This document shows, one piece after another, positions 21,794 to 32,602 of a stretch of 64,000 bases of DNA. The stretch lies in the NCBI GenBank assembly GCA_014529385.2, contig CM043970.1, positions 68,162,567 through 68,226,566 of the forward strand, written 5' to 3'. Positions within the stretch are counted from its first letter, which is position 1; the number at the start of each line of letters is the position of its first letter. Below the pieces are notes generated by a model. It made no database searches. It saw only the letters and a list, made by a program, of their open reading frames with translations, and was not told the DNA's origin. The DNA is from Adiantum capillus-veneris. Its lineage: Eukaryota > Streptophyta > Polypodiopsida > Polypodiales > Pteridaceae. The position numbers were made by a program, and so were the translations under genes.

Positions 21794-22730
21794 TTTAGCA
21801 GCGGCTAACATAGGCTACACCAAATATGCATCAAGAGTGAGATATACTATCGTTGTGCATAATATTTTCAACTCACCTTGTATAAGTCTTGGGCTCACTT
21901 GGAGTTCCAAAGTTGTAAATGCTAGTTTGAGGGCTCACGCTTAAACCCATAGTAGAAGGGATTGTGGTGAAAACCTTTAAAAAGAAGCCTTTATGCAAGG
22001 AGGCTTCATTCTTGAGTATCCACTTTTGAGAGATCCCTCTCTCTAGAGTGTTCACTCTTTGGCCTAGCCTTGAGCTTAATGCCTAGGCTTGAGAGGCTAG
22101 TGCTAACCATTGTAATTAGAGTAAGCTCTTCTTGATTAATCTAATACTTATTTTCTCATTAGTCTACTTCTTCTCTACATTTCATATTGTCATGAAGTAG
22201 TATTACACTTTCATTATTCTAGATTTGAGAGATGTATGTACTTCTTGCTAGTAACCACTCCTAATCTTCCATAAGCATTTGATTTGTGATATTTAGCATC
22301 ACTAATTAGGTTGATTAAGTTGGGTCTTAATCTTATAATTATGTGTGTGCCCTATTATTGCTTGGGTGTAGATAGGTTTTATGAAGCTCTTGCACCATTC
22401 ACCTTGTGTGTGTAGCTATTGATGAAGTGTCGTGATTGACATGTGGTAATTAGCGAGTGCTTATCATTGGTGTGCTTGGGGTTTCTAGTCTATGGTAAGT
22501 CGGACTTCGCTGGGCTTGATGTGTGTAGGAGTTGTTTGATTAGTGATTAGAGCAGGTTTAGAGTTAGTCTTGCCATGGCTGATTCTACTTGCATTGGAGA
22601 GGTGATCTCTTGAATCCTCTATTCCACTCATCTAATGCTCGTGCTTCCATGCCCTAGCCGGGTTGCCGATCCACGGATTTGATAATTTTGTGTGGGTTGC
22701 AATTAGGTCGTACTACAATGCCTCCATACA
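21794..22730 (+). repeat. 3' LTR of nested element
   Basis: Collinear with the 5' LTR without the foldback insertion. Its first two bases are TT where TG is expected (the sister element has TG at this place), so one terminal base has mutated. Ends CCTCCATACA. Confidence 0.9.
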
Positions 22731-22735
22731 CTCTA
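22731..22735. repeat. Target-site duplication CTCTA, right copy
   Basis: Exact repeat of 15906-15910. Confidence 0.9.
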
Positions 22736-22889
22736 CTTGGTGTTTTGAAGACGTCGTCTCCGTAAACTCGATCTAATCATGCATACTACTTCACATTTGT
22801 TCACAATAAAGAAAAAGAGAGTCTTATAGGAAAAAACTTTGTTCATTTTTAAAATTTGTACATTTGCTTACTCTTGGGAAGCATTGTCA

Positions 22890-24152
22890 GCATTGATAAG
22901 GTTTAGGTAATCCTTTAATGTATGCCTTGCATCCATCTAGCATCTTCAAAAGGATAATTCTTAAAGTTAATAAGATATTGTTGGATATTCTTACCGCCTC
23001 TTAGTACCTTGTCTTCATGTCAAAGGATGGACTTGGGCTGCAGCACCTCTTCTTGGTCCTCAATCTTCGGTGGGTCTTCAATAGTTGGTTCTTGACGTGG
23101 CTCTCCTTTGTAAGGTTTTAATAGGCTCACATGAAAAGCATTGTGCATGAGCCAACGGCTGGGCAACTTGAGTTGATAGGCCATCTCATTGATTGGCCTA
23201 AGAAATTGGAAGGGACCATAGTACCTTTTTGCTAACTTAGCATAGTACTTTTGGTGTCCGGTAGGATTCTTGCCCGTCGTGTGCTTTAATCGAGCCTTGG
23301 AAAATGTGAGTAAGACCCAATCATTTTCTTTAGAGGCTTGGGCTCTTTTTTTCTTGTCAGCAGCAGTCTTTGGCCTTTACTGTGAGATAGAGATAGCATC
23401 CTTAATCTTTTGCAAAGATTCTTGTAGGTCTCGGCTATACTCATCTGCAGCGAAGATCTTCTCATGTACCTTAAGCAGCAGGGGCCTTTTTTATCTTCCC
23501 TCCATTACCTCAAAAGGTGTTTTTCCCGTGGAAATATGTATAGTGTTATTGTAGGCATACTCCACTAAGGGTAAGTACTTCTCCCATTGGGATCTTTATC
23601 TACATCCGTTACATAGTCTTTTAATAGATCGAGAATTGTTAGGTTAGCTATTTCACTTTGGCCATCCGTTTGCGAGTGATAGGCCGAAGAGAAGTTTAGC
23701 CTTGTTCCTAAATTCTCAAAGAGACCCTTCCAAAAATTATGGTCATTCTAGGATCTCTATCCGACACTATGGACATTGGCAAGCCATGGTACTTGAAGAT
23801 TTGTGAAATGAAGAGGGTTGTCATTTGATGGGCTTTGATAGTATTTTTGACAAGTATAAAATGAGATTGTTTACTGAGTCCATATTCCCGTATTCCCATG
23901 GATATACTTAGGCAATTCAAAGATAAAATCCATGGATATGCTCTCCCATGATGAATTAGGGATTGGCAAAGGTTGAAGCAATCCAGGTTGCTTCCCTCTA
24001 TCAAACTTCGTCTTTTGGCATACCACACATTTAGAAACATACTCTTGTATGTTTTCTTTCATGGTAGGACAATAGAAATATGCTTCAATCCCCTTTAGGA
24101 TAGACTGAATCCCTCTATGCCCTGCATAAGGAGGAGCATGAGATTCATACAT
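22890..24152 (-). pseudogene. Chromovirus integrase and chromodomain, broken
   Basis: Starting at 24152 the minus strand encodes the integrase zinc-binding part (HRGIQSILKGIEAYFYCP, then CVVCQKTK). The catalytic core start SWESISMDFIFELP and the second acidic motif SIVSDRDPR follow. The C-terminal part, in other frames, has the module GPFQFLRPINEMAYQLKLP and ends in a chromodomain (ILxHEDKVLRGGKNIQQYLI, then NFKNYPFEDARW) at about 23030-22930. An Arg codon in the chromodomain has become TGA. Integrase joins cDNA to host DNA, and the chromodomain steers it to marked chromatin. Several frameshifts make this copy inactive. Confidence 0.88.
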
Positions 24153-24253
24153 TACTTTCTCACGAAGTGAGTTAGTAACACATAATCTATTGCCATAGAG
24201 AATATAACCATCTTGTAAAGTAAATGGTTCCTCTTTCTTCCCTAGTGCAAGGA

Positions 24254-25745
24254 CTATCTAAAATTGGGATTAATACCATACTCATCTATCATAGAAGATA
24301 AGAGTGCATCGGCTACTTCATTATGCTTGCCAGCAATGTGAGCAATATGAAAATGAAATTGCAAAAGGAAATTGGTCCACCTCATTTGTTTGTCGGAGAG
24401 CTTGGTCTGCGTCATGAAGTACTTAAGACTTTGGTGGTCCGTTTGCAGAATGAAAGGAGTCCCCAATAAATAGTGCTTCCATGAGTGTAAGGTATGTAGA
24501 ACTGTGAGGATTTCCTTTTCATATATGCCTAGAGCTTGCTCAACAGGGTCAAGCCTTCGACTTTCATAACCTATGGCGTGCCCTTCTTGGAGCAAACAGC
24601 TCGAAGGCAATCACCACAAGCATCACATTGGACCTCAAATGGCTTTGAGAGATCCGATAGTGTAAGCACAGGTTGAGAGATAAGATTTTCTTTAAGCTTT
24701 TTGAAATCATGGTTCTCCTTGGCAGACCATGTGTACCTAACGTGTTTCTTTGTTAGGTCATGTAATGGTCCTACTATTAGTGAGAACTTTTCTATGAAGC
24801 GTCTATAGTATGCACACATACCTATAAAGCTTCTTAGTTCATGAAGACTCCTTGGTTTAGGCCATCCTTTAATTACCTCTAAGTTTGATGGATCCATTTG
24901 GATGCCATCTTGAGAGATAATGTGACTTAAATACTGAATCTCTTGTAAGAAAAAATCACTTTTTTTTTTATTAACATAAAGTTTATTCTCTCTTAAAACT
25001 TGAAATATTACCTAGAGGTGTTGCTTGTGTTCTCTAATGAATTAGAGTAGATGATGATATCATCAAAGAACACTCCAGTAAAGGTTCAGTGAGTCCTGAA
25101 TAGCTTCTCCATCAAGTGGTTGAATGTGGCTGGTGCATTTGTCAAGCCAAAAGGGATGACAATGTATTCGTAAAGACCGAACGTAGTGCAAAATGCGGTC
25201 TTTACAATGTCTTGATCAATTATCCTTATTTGATGATAGCCACTTTTTAGGTCAATCCTACTGAATTAGGTGGACCCTTGTAGCTTATCAAATAGGTCTT
25301 CTACCCGTGGAATGGGAAACCTATTCTTGACAGTGATCCTATTTAGTGCTCTATAGTTGACACACATACGATATGTGTCGTCTTTCTTTTGTGCTAGTAG
25401 CACAGGAGAACAAAATGGAGATGAGCTAGGCCTAACCATGCCCTTCTCAACTAACTCATGCACTTGCTGCATAATCTCCTCTTGTTGACTTGACAAACTC
25501 TATAAGGAGGTTTGTTAGGCGGTGAACTTCCTGGAAGAAGTTCAATTGCATGGTCATCATTGCCTCGTTTAGGAGGTAGCTCACAAGCAATGTCGTCAAT
25601 AAAGCCATCTTGAAACCCCTTGAGAAAATTGGATAACTCTAATTTCTTTTGATTGTATAGAGGAGATCCTTTGTGGTGAGTTTCCTCCTCTTGGATTTCG
25701 ACCAAGGTAGCTCTAGGAGGCTCATCGAGGGTGTTCTTTTGGGAC
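24254..25745 (-). pseudogene. Chromovirus reverse transcriptase and RNase H, broken
   Basis: From the right come the pre-RT linker (ELPPKRGNDDHAIELLPGSS), then [56 protein letters not shown], and the catalytic box VFFDDIII near 25045 with both Asp residues. After the connection domain, RNase H shows QTDHQSLKYF and HIAGKHNEVADALL. Frames change several times. The zinc knuckle of gag ends only about 100 bp upstream of the pre-RT linker, so the aspartic protease domain has been lost. Confidence 0.88.
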
Positions 25746-25749
25746 AAGC

Positions 25750-27379
25750 GCGGTACACATGCCCTTGCTCGCCGTACTTGAAACTGCGGTTATCCTTGCG
25801 ATAATACTCAAGCTCTTCAGGAGAGAGTTTGTTTTTACCTTTGTAAACTCCCTTCTCCTTAGCTTTGTTGGAATTTCCCTTAGGAGACTTTTGGACATTG
25901 TCCTCCCCCTTAGGCTCATTGGAACCCTTGTTTTTTGTGGGCTTAAAATTTCTTTTAGCCCCCGTTTGGAAATTGATTTGAGAAGCCACCATAGTATGGT
26001 GTATAACCGCCGATATGGTGTGTGGCCTTTGGGAGTTGACATACTCCGCCATTTCATCAGTTAAGCCCGCACAAAATTGTTTCTTTTGCTCTCCAAAATC
26101 CAACTTCTTAAAGACACTAGTTTTGAGTTGTAAGTCCCAAAACTTGTCTACATGTTTGTGAATGAATTTGTAGGGAGAGAGCTACAAGCTCCGCCATTCG
26201 GTGAGTACTTTGTCTTTGGCATTGGTGGCCAAAAACTGCTTCATAATGGAAGCTCTTAAAGCTTTCCATGTTTGTGGATCTTCGCCGTTGGCCCGTAGGC
26301 TTGACCACCATTGCCTGGCGGACTTTTGAAAGTGCATAGCTACATGGTGTAGCTTAGAGGACTCTGTGAAGCCCTCATCTCCAAACGCCGCATCAAACTG
26401 TTGGATAAAGGCTAAGACTTTGTCCATAGCACCAAAGGAAAGAGATGCTCTTCCCTCCCTCTATGAACTTCTTGAGCTTGGACGACCTCTTCCATGCAGC
26501 ATAGCATTTCCTATGGCCTCTTCTTTTTTATGGTTCAAAGGTTGCACCATCACTTTCTTTAGAAGGTGGAGAATTTGAGGAAGATGGAGAAGAGGGTGAC
26601 CTCTTTCTCGTCTTTTTCTTGCCTTGATCTTCTTTGTCTTCACCATCACTTTCATAAGACGAAGAGGATGAAGAAGATGGAGAAGAGGGTGTCCTCTTTC
26701 TTGCCTTTTTTTTCTCTTGCTTTTTGTCATCCCTCTTTGAATTATGGTGTGGAGAAGCATGCAATGGTCTTCTCCGTTTTGGAGGTGATGATTTCCTATG
26801 GCCTCTTCTTTTTGATGGTTCAAAGGTTGCACCATCATTTTCTTCAGAAGGTGAAGAATTTGAGGAAGATGGAGAAGAGGGTGACCTCTTTCTCGTCTTT
26901 TTCTTGCCTTGATCTTCTTTGTCTTCACCATCACTTTCATAAGACGAAGAGAATGAAGAAGATGGAGAAGAGGGTGTCCTCTTTCGCGCCTTTTTTTTCT
27001 CTTGCTTTTTTCCATCCCTCTTTGAATTATGGTGTGGAGAAGCATGCGATGGTCTTCTCCGTTTTGGAGGTGATGGAGAGCGTTTAGCCCGCCATCTTCG
27101 TGGAGCCATCTCCGCCGAAGTGGCAAGAGACTCACTTCTTTCTCGTTGTTTTGGTGGGGGCTCTTGAATTCCCCTTTCAAAAGGAGATGAGTCATCAAGG
27201 AGAAAAATTTTGAGCCCTTTATATGGATCCTCTTCTTCTTTCCGAAAATGAGAGAGACCTCTTTTGGAAGCCTCTCAAGGAGGCTTCCTAGGTGCTCTCT
27301 TGTCATGGTGGGGATCTTGGAGAATCCCATGAGCACGAAGCTGCCGTTGCACTTCACTTTGGAGGGATGAATTGACCAT
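25750..27379 (-). pseudogene. Chromovirus gag with basic Ser/Arg-rich repeats, broken
   Basis: The likely start is the ATG at 27379 (MVNSSLQSEVQRQLRAHGI), with a stop at about codon 35. From 27109 one frame gives a Lys/Arg/Ser/Pro-rich segment (MAPRRWRAKRSPSPPKRRRP) built of two tandem copies of about 270 bp. The gag core follows (FIQQFDAAFGDEGFTESSKL, then ARQWWSSLR and TWKALRASIMKQFLA). A degenerate zinc knuckle (FKYGEQGHVYRACP) has the first two Cys replaced by Phe and Tyr. Gag forms the particle and binds RNA. An overlapping 338-codon frame is out of phase and not the gene. Confidence 0.8.
26540..27100. repeat. Tandem duplication of about 270 bp inside gag
   Basis: The segments at about 26530-26800 and 26801-27085 repeat the same coding words (RKSSPPKRRRP, ASPHHNSKRD, KKARKRTPSSPS, GEDKEDQGKKKTRKRSPSSP) with few changes. 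Coding character is kept in both copies. Confidence 0.85.
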
Positions 27380-27893
27380 GTCCTATTGAAGCCTAGAAAC
27401 AAGATAGTTAACAAGCATCGGGGCATCATTAGTAGCCTGCTCATTAGCAAAATCAAAGTTATCAACATTAATTTCACTCTCTTTAATATTGTCGGTCATT
27501 CTAACAACTTTAGGTGTAAACTTTTTAGGTGTACTTTGGCACTTCAAGACCTAGTTGCTACTCCTCTTTACCCCTTTAGAAAAAGCACTCAAGCTACTGT
27601 ACCCGTGGCTCGAATACCATTAATTGCAAGGAATAGAAGAGAGGGTCATTCAACACCAGAACAGCACCGGCTTCTGTTAAGCTTCTAATAGCTCAATAGT
27701 GGTAAGCCGTAGGCAAGCCCTATAGGACTCCACTATTAAGACCATAGATCTCGACGGTGATGCCCCGTTATCTGCACAAAGGTAGGCGCATTGCAAGGCT
27801 GAAAAATCCATATTCTACTTACTCACATGCAATTAATATACCAACCATTTATAGCTTGCTTGAGGACCTCCTTCTTGAGCAAGAAAAGAGAAA

Positions 27894-27911
27894 CCTTGTG
27901 CTCTGATACCA
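27894..27911 (-). promoter_or_regulatory. Primer-binding site for initiator tRNA-Met
   Basis: The minus strand reads TGGTATCAGAGCACAAGG one base after the LTR end. The first 12 bases match the complement of the plant initiator tRNA-Met 3' end. Confidence 0.9.
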
Positions 27912-27912
27912 A

Positions 27913-29503
27913 TGTAACATTTAATGGTCTAGTAACTTGTGTGTAACGGAAAACAGCATGAACATAGTGAGCATCTCATTAGAATAGATTCCTAATGAGA
28001 ATAACAAGAGTGCTTGGGTGGAGAGAGCAATAGAAAGTATAACACCTAGTTAGATAGCATGAACAATACTTCAAAAGAGAGAGAAATTAAGAAATTGACA
28101 ACAGTTGAGGATCGGATTTGCATGGAGCTGGTCCCCCCTCCAAAATTCTCTGTATTATGGTTTCTCCCATCAAGAGAGACATTTTACAATACAATTCTTT
28201 GTGTTCCTTCAATACTAGCTAGTGCAATGAAGATCAAAACTTCAAGCACTAAGAAAAACACTTATCAAACACAACATCAATTCCCTCACGGTCTCATACC
28301 CAAGACCTCACACACCTTCGAAGATGGTGAGAGCTAGGGGGGTATGAGAGTAGATTCAGAGGAAGAAGGAGTAGTCTTACGAGAAAGATGTACATCTCCT
28401 CACATAATCACTCATATTAGCATAGCTTAGCTTAGTAATCAGCATGGTAGAGGAGGTGAGCATGCATTGAAGCTTGGCTCTTGGTTGGATTTGCATCACA
28501 AAGCCAAGAGTTGTTGGTGTAGGCCTCCCTTCTCACAAGCTTGGAGTAGGTGATAAGCTTTCCATTAAAGCTTGAGAAGAGAGACGGAGTCTTCTTACTC
28601 TACACATGAGCCTGTGTGAGTGTGTGTGGATAATTGCCTTTGAAAAATCAGCCCCCTCTCTCTCTTGGTTGACCCCTCTTGCTATTTGATCTTGCTAGCA
28701 CCTCATTGGACCTCCCTAGGCTTAGCCAATAGGATTTCAGGAGCATAAGTGATAGCCTTATGACATGTGTCCCCCTTTACCCTTTGTGAGAGCTTTAGGT
28801 AATTAATAAATGCAATTAAACTCTCATTGGACCCCTTTGTCTCCTGGTCAATAGGAATCAGGCAAGCCATTGGGTTGTTGAATGCTCATTGGACCCCTTG
28901 GGAGACTGTCCAATAGTCTTCTAGAGAGCTTAATTCCTATTTGTTCTTTTATGAAGTGTTTTTAAATTAATTAAACTAGATTTATTCTAGCCTAATTATC
29001 ATTAGTCCACCTCCATGGCCATCCAATCGGATTTGAGTACACCTTGTGGGCATCTGGCCTAGGGAGCTGACAGGTGTCCCTCTTTCCCCTTGTGTACAAA
29101 GGAAGCTTGTGAGTGTGTGTTTGTGTGTGTGTGTGTGTGTTTCTCTCTCATCCCCTACTTCTTGGGCTTGCCCCCTCCTATGTAGGAGTTTGTGAAGGCT
29201 TTTTGGGACACACACAAAGCATCCAATTTCCTAAGCCTTTGACCATTGGACACAACCTTTGAATTTTGGAACCTTAGCATTTTGGAAGTCTTAATGGGCT
29301 GAACCCTAAGGTCTTTGGAGCCCATTGTTGCACATAGCTCTTTTGCAGATGGCCCCCCCCTTTGGATCCCTATTTTCCCTCCTTTGGATCCCTAATGTGG
29401 CCGATCTGCTAGCTTAACCATTATTCTAGCTCTTCCCCATATTAAGTGATCAGTTTAACATGAGAAAATCATTTAGGATAATTAGATATTAGTTATTATG
29501 ACA
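27913..29503 (-). repeat. 5' LTR of the chromovirus
   Basis: Collinear with 14088-15690. It has a longer (TG)n at 29113-29141 than its partner and lacks the partner's long AG array. Confidence 0.92.
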
Positions 29504-29969
29504 GGGTTGTCTTCCCAAGGCAACCAAAAACTTTTTGATCAAGCTATTCCAAGATATCTATGTCCTTACACCGCATGCCCATAGAGTGACTATCATATCC
29601 CGTGATATCAACACCCTTAAGTTGTTACGCTTCAGGTACAGGACGACACTTGCATCAGTCCTTCTTTCTGATAAGAGAATGGATAGCATTTTGACAATCC
29701 CGTTGATCAACAAAGTCAAGGTGAAGGATGTGAGCACCACCCAACACACCTATAGCACACGTCTGGATGTGGAGCAGGTCCAAGAACACATGGAGGAAGA
29801 GGAAGTGGTCTTTGCCAAGTTAAATGACTTGGCAATGTTAGTGGCTATTGATAAAGCCAACAACAAAACCCTGCTTTTTCTCGGTCCTAGTTTTAATGTT
29901 GCATTTAGAAGGGGGACAAATGATGTATTTTTCCTTTGGCCCTTAGGAGATAACCATATTGTGAGATAG
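29504..29969 (+). pseudogene. Histone H3-like gene, C-terminal part with extension
   Basis: Directly right of the chromovirus, one frame of about 153 codons starts CLPKATKNFLIKLFQD, which aligns without gaps with H3 ALQEASEAYLVGLFED. HAHRVTIISRDI then aligns with HAKRVTIMPKDI, and the distance to the end of the fold is the same as in H3. This covers the end of helix 2, loop 2 and helix 3. About 105 further residues follow, with an acidic patch (EHMEEEEVVF) and no recognised domain, to TAG at 29967. H3 normally ends at the fold, so this is an extension. Four unmatched bases (GGGT) at the junction prevent a clean in-frame join with 13824-14087. Confidence 0.8.
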
Positions 29970-30092
29970 TATGAGGGAGTTGATGGACCAAATCATAAAT
30001 TTTGAGTCTCTGGTATGTGAAATCTATTTTGCAGAGCTTCTTTTATGAGTCTAGCATGGCTGGTGTACTCACTAATTTTTACCAATTTGCAG

Positions 30093-30865
30093 CATGCTTG
30101 TGTCTAATTTGCCATGGAATCTCCAATTTGAGGTAGCTATGTTAGATGCACAGCTTTCAGTGGTGCTGACCTCGGAGTCCACTTTCTTGATCGATGTCAT
30201 TGATTGGTTTCAATCAATCAATATGGACGAAGTCAAGGTTTTACTTCTAGCTTACAATGAAGAGTAAGTCTTGTCTATTTTATCATTGTTTCAATATTTT
30301 GTCTACTATGAATAGCAACATAATTCCTAATTATTTGCAAATAATTCACATTGGATCCTTGTTGGGCTGAACATCGAGTGCAAGTGTTACTAACTTGCAA
30401 ACTCTGTGCACGGGTTTCATGCAAATGTCCAAAGGTAGTTTCTATCACTCAATTTTGCAAAATATATGCAACATGTCATTTCCATCTTCTATGTCTTGCA
30501 GGTCTGTTTAAAAACTTGTGGCTACTTTGGAAGCATTGACCCACAACAATATCTGGGAAGACATACTGAGTCTTAGTTACAAAGTACCCAAACAAGATGA
30601 CAGGCATTCTTGTGGATGGAGAGTTCTTGCAAATGCAAATCTTCTATTAGAGAGCATTTATACTGAGGAGCATAGAAGTGTAAGTTCACTCTTTTGCTTT
30701 TGCAATCCTTTAACAATTTCTACATATATTTACTTAAGGTAGGAATTTCATTTTCAGGCATGGAACCTGGCAAATTATTCTGATGTCCAATTCGAGGTAT
30801 TCAGGATGACAATGATCCAAAATATGATCAATCTTGTGGAGACACATCATGAAAGGAGCCCTTGA
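30093..30865 (+). pseudogene. Ulp1-type (C48) cysteine protease-like, multi-exon, decayed
   Basis: Four coding blocks in order match the Ulp1 fold: FLIDVIDWFQSINMDEVK; HWILVGLNIECKCY with LANSVHG; KQDDRHSCGWRVLANA; and AWNLANYSDVQFEVF. Catalytic His (of HW, 30349), Gln and Cys are present, while the Asp of the usual DS is changed (ANS). An intron with GTAAGT at 30680 and CAG at 30757 joins the last two blocks in phase. Other splice sites are decayed, and stops lie at TAA in the HW block and at 30509. Ulp1 proteases process SUMO; plant transposons often carry such domains. It begins 125 bp after the H3-like stop on the same strand. Confidence 0.65.
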
Positions 30866-31260
30866 TGCATTTTTTTGCACCACAGCCATGGCCACAACCA
30901 CGGCCTCCACCTCAGAGGTACGATGTGGTACCTCAAACATTACAACAAGCTTCTACAATTGCCTCTCCTTGTCTCTCTAATCAGTCCACCTCTTGCCTTT
31001 TTGTTATACACAATTTTACAGAGGACAAGGAGCTCACTGTGAAATCCTCTCTTAAACCCTATCCCATCATCAAACACCCAGGTCATCTCCTGAGCATGAC
31101 CCGGCACCTTCAGCCCCTCATGCTACCGAAGCTGCTCATTCACCTGCACGCTCACCTTCTATCCCTACTAGCTCTCAATCTATTCCGTCTAAAAGTGAGC
31201 CTTTACATTCTAGTCATGACAATCAAGCTTGGAAGGGATCTCTCCCACTATTGTAAATGA
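30866..31260 (+). other. Pro/Ser-rich tail after the Ulp1-like gene
   Basis: One plus frame gives PQPWPQPRPPPQRYDVVPQ and, after a frame change, SPEHDPAPSAPHATEAAHSP with SPSIPTSSQSIPSKSE, up to a stop near 31257. Low-complexity Pro/Ser tails are common in plant transposon proteins. It may be another exon of the Ulp1-like gene; a stop at 30863 separates them now. Confidence 0.35.
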
Positions 31261-32149
31261 GAGTTACAAATTGGTGTATTGAATTAGAAAATTTAGTATA
31301 CATGATTGTATCCAATGTAAAGATAAGTTGAGTCGGACTCAAAAAACATTTGTGCTCTAGCTTTGTTTGCAAGAAAATTTGTATTTCATTTCTGTGTGAA
31401 TAACGATTACAAATTTGCACTACAACTTTTTTATAGAATTGGGATTCAAAACATCATGATGATTTGTGTGAGCCGCCTTCTTCATTTAGGACTTGCATTA
31501 ATCTAAAACACTCGGAGGTTTAAGAGGTAGGGACTGGCCACTATGAACTCTTCTTTGAAGGAAGCAAGAGATATCAAAGAGTGTTGAAGCCAAGTGTAGA
31601 ACGTGGTGCATTGTAAAAGGTCAAATACCCCCTCTCAACCAATGGTCTTCTAGTGCTAGTGTTATAGAGCAGCTTGCCCACTGATGCATGGAATGCATCA
31701 AAACTGCCTATAATACAATCAATGACTACCATTCTTCTTTGTCCAAGGGATAGATATTTGCAACAGACAAGTTAAACAATGAACAAGAAATCTTTAGTGG
31801 AGGTTAGTAAACGCAGACTTTGGTCGGTGAGCTAGAACCATGTCGAACTCTCAGATGCAGCTCTAAGTGCATATATGTGTGTTCAATGAGCACCTCTTTG
31901 ATTTTTTTTCCTGACAAGTGAAATTATTTCACCTTGCCTTTGTAATTGTTCACAAATTCATTTCTTGTGTGCTTTCTCTTTCTCGTTTGTAGGATAACCC
32001 AGCTTTTGATGGTATGGTGGTGGAAGACCAGCAACCATTGTCCAACTTAAAGATGTTGAATATTTTCACAGACTTAATACTTGCGGATAGTTGTCAAGGT
32101 CTTTTGTTCTCCATTAGTGCTTCTTTGACGGCATTGCACAACATACGGG

Positions 32150-32213
<64 letters not shown>

Positions 32214-32597
32214 GTAGTGTCATTGAGCACAAAGATCATGTAGTAGAATGTAAGCAAAATAGTAAGTTGAGCTTAAGTGGATGGGAACAAGTGAGAATAG
32301 CATGAAATGTGAAAAAAGTGTATATAACTGCATTGTGTAAGTTATGCCATATCTTTTCAGTATTTGTTGTTGACAGAAGAGAGATTTGAGTAAAGAATAA
32401 CGTATATTATTATTAACAATTTTGAAACAACTAAAAATTATTTTTTTGAAAATACAAAAATTTGACATAAAAATGAGGAAAAACCAAGGCTGCTGTTAGC
32501 GTAGCCTGCCATCCGTTGGTCGTGCAACATTCTCTCTCTAGTGCTAAAAGGACCAAATTTGAGTCCAAAATTTTCCTAATATACCATGATACTCTTT
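31261..32597. other. Spacer with an (AG)n array
   Basis: No supported gene. AG units fill 32152-32208. The 66-codon frame that ends in this array is an artefact of it. Confidence 0.55.
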
Positions 32598-32602
32598 GGG
32601 AC

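Larger units (their letters stand above)
15911..22730 (+). mobile_element. Non-autonomous LTR retrotransposon nested in the chromovirus
   Basis: LTRs at 15911-17742 and 21794-22730, a tRNA-Asp primer site, a purine tract and a perfect CTCTA duplication define a complete insertion on the plus strand. It lies between the chromodomain and the polypurine tract of the host element. The 4-kb interior encodes no gag or pol; the longest open frames are near 100 codons and unrecognised. It is therefore a large non-autonomous (LARD-type) element, mobilised by proteins from elsewhere. Its ends resemble those of 32603-40500, so the two are members of related families. Confidence 0.9.
14088..29503 (-). 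mobile_element. Chromovirus (Ty3-type LTR retrotransposon), degenerate, carrying nested insertions
   Basis: Two direct repeats of about 1.6 kb (14088-15690 and 27913-29503), each TG...CA, bound a minus-strand element. A tRNA-Met primer site, gag, reverse transcriptase, RNase H, integrase, chromodomain and purine tract follow in that order. Without the nested 6.8-kb element the unit is about 8.6 kb. It interrupts the H3-like gene. No target duplication is visible (CAATG on the left, GGGTT on the right). The element is dead: all domains carry stops or frameshifts, and the aspartic protease is missing. The chromodomain and initiator-Met primer place it among chromoviruses. Confidence 0.9.

Noticed and set aside
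26461-27477. Longest open frame in the window, 338 codons on the minus strand
   Set aside because: It overlaps the gag in another phase and is Leu/His-rich because the true frame is Ser/Arg/Lys-rich. Gag motifs are in the other frame.
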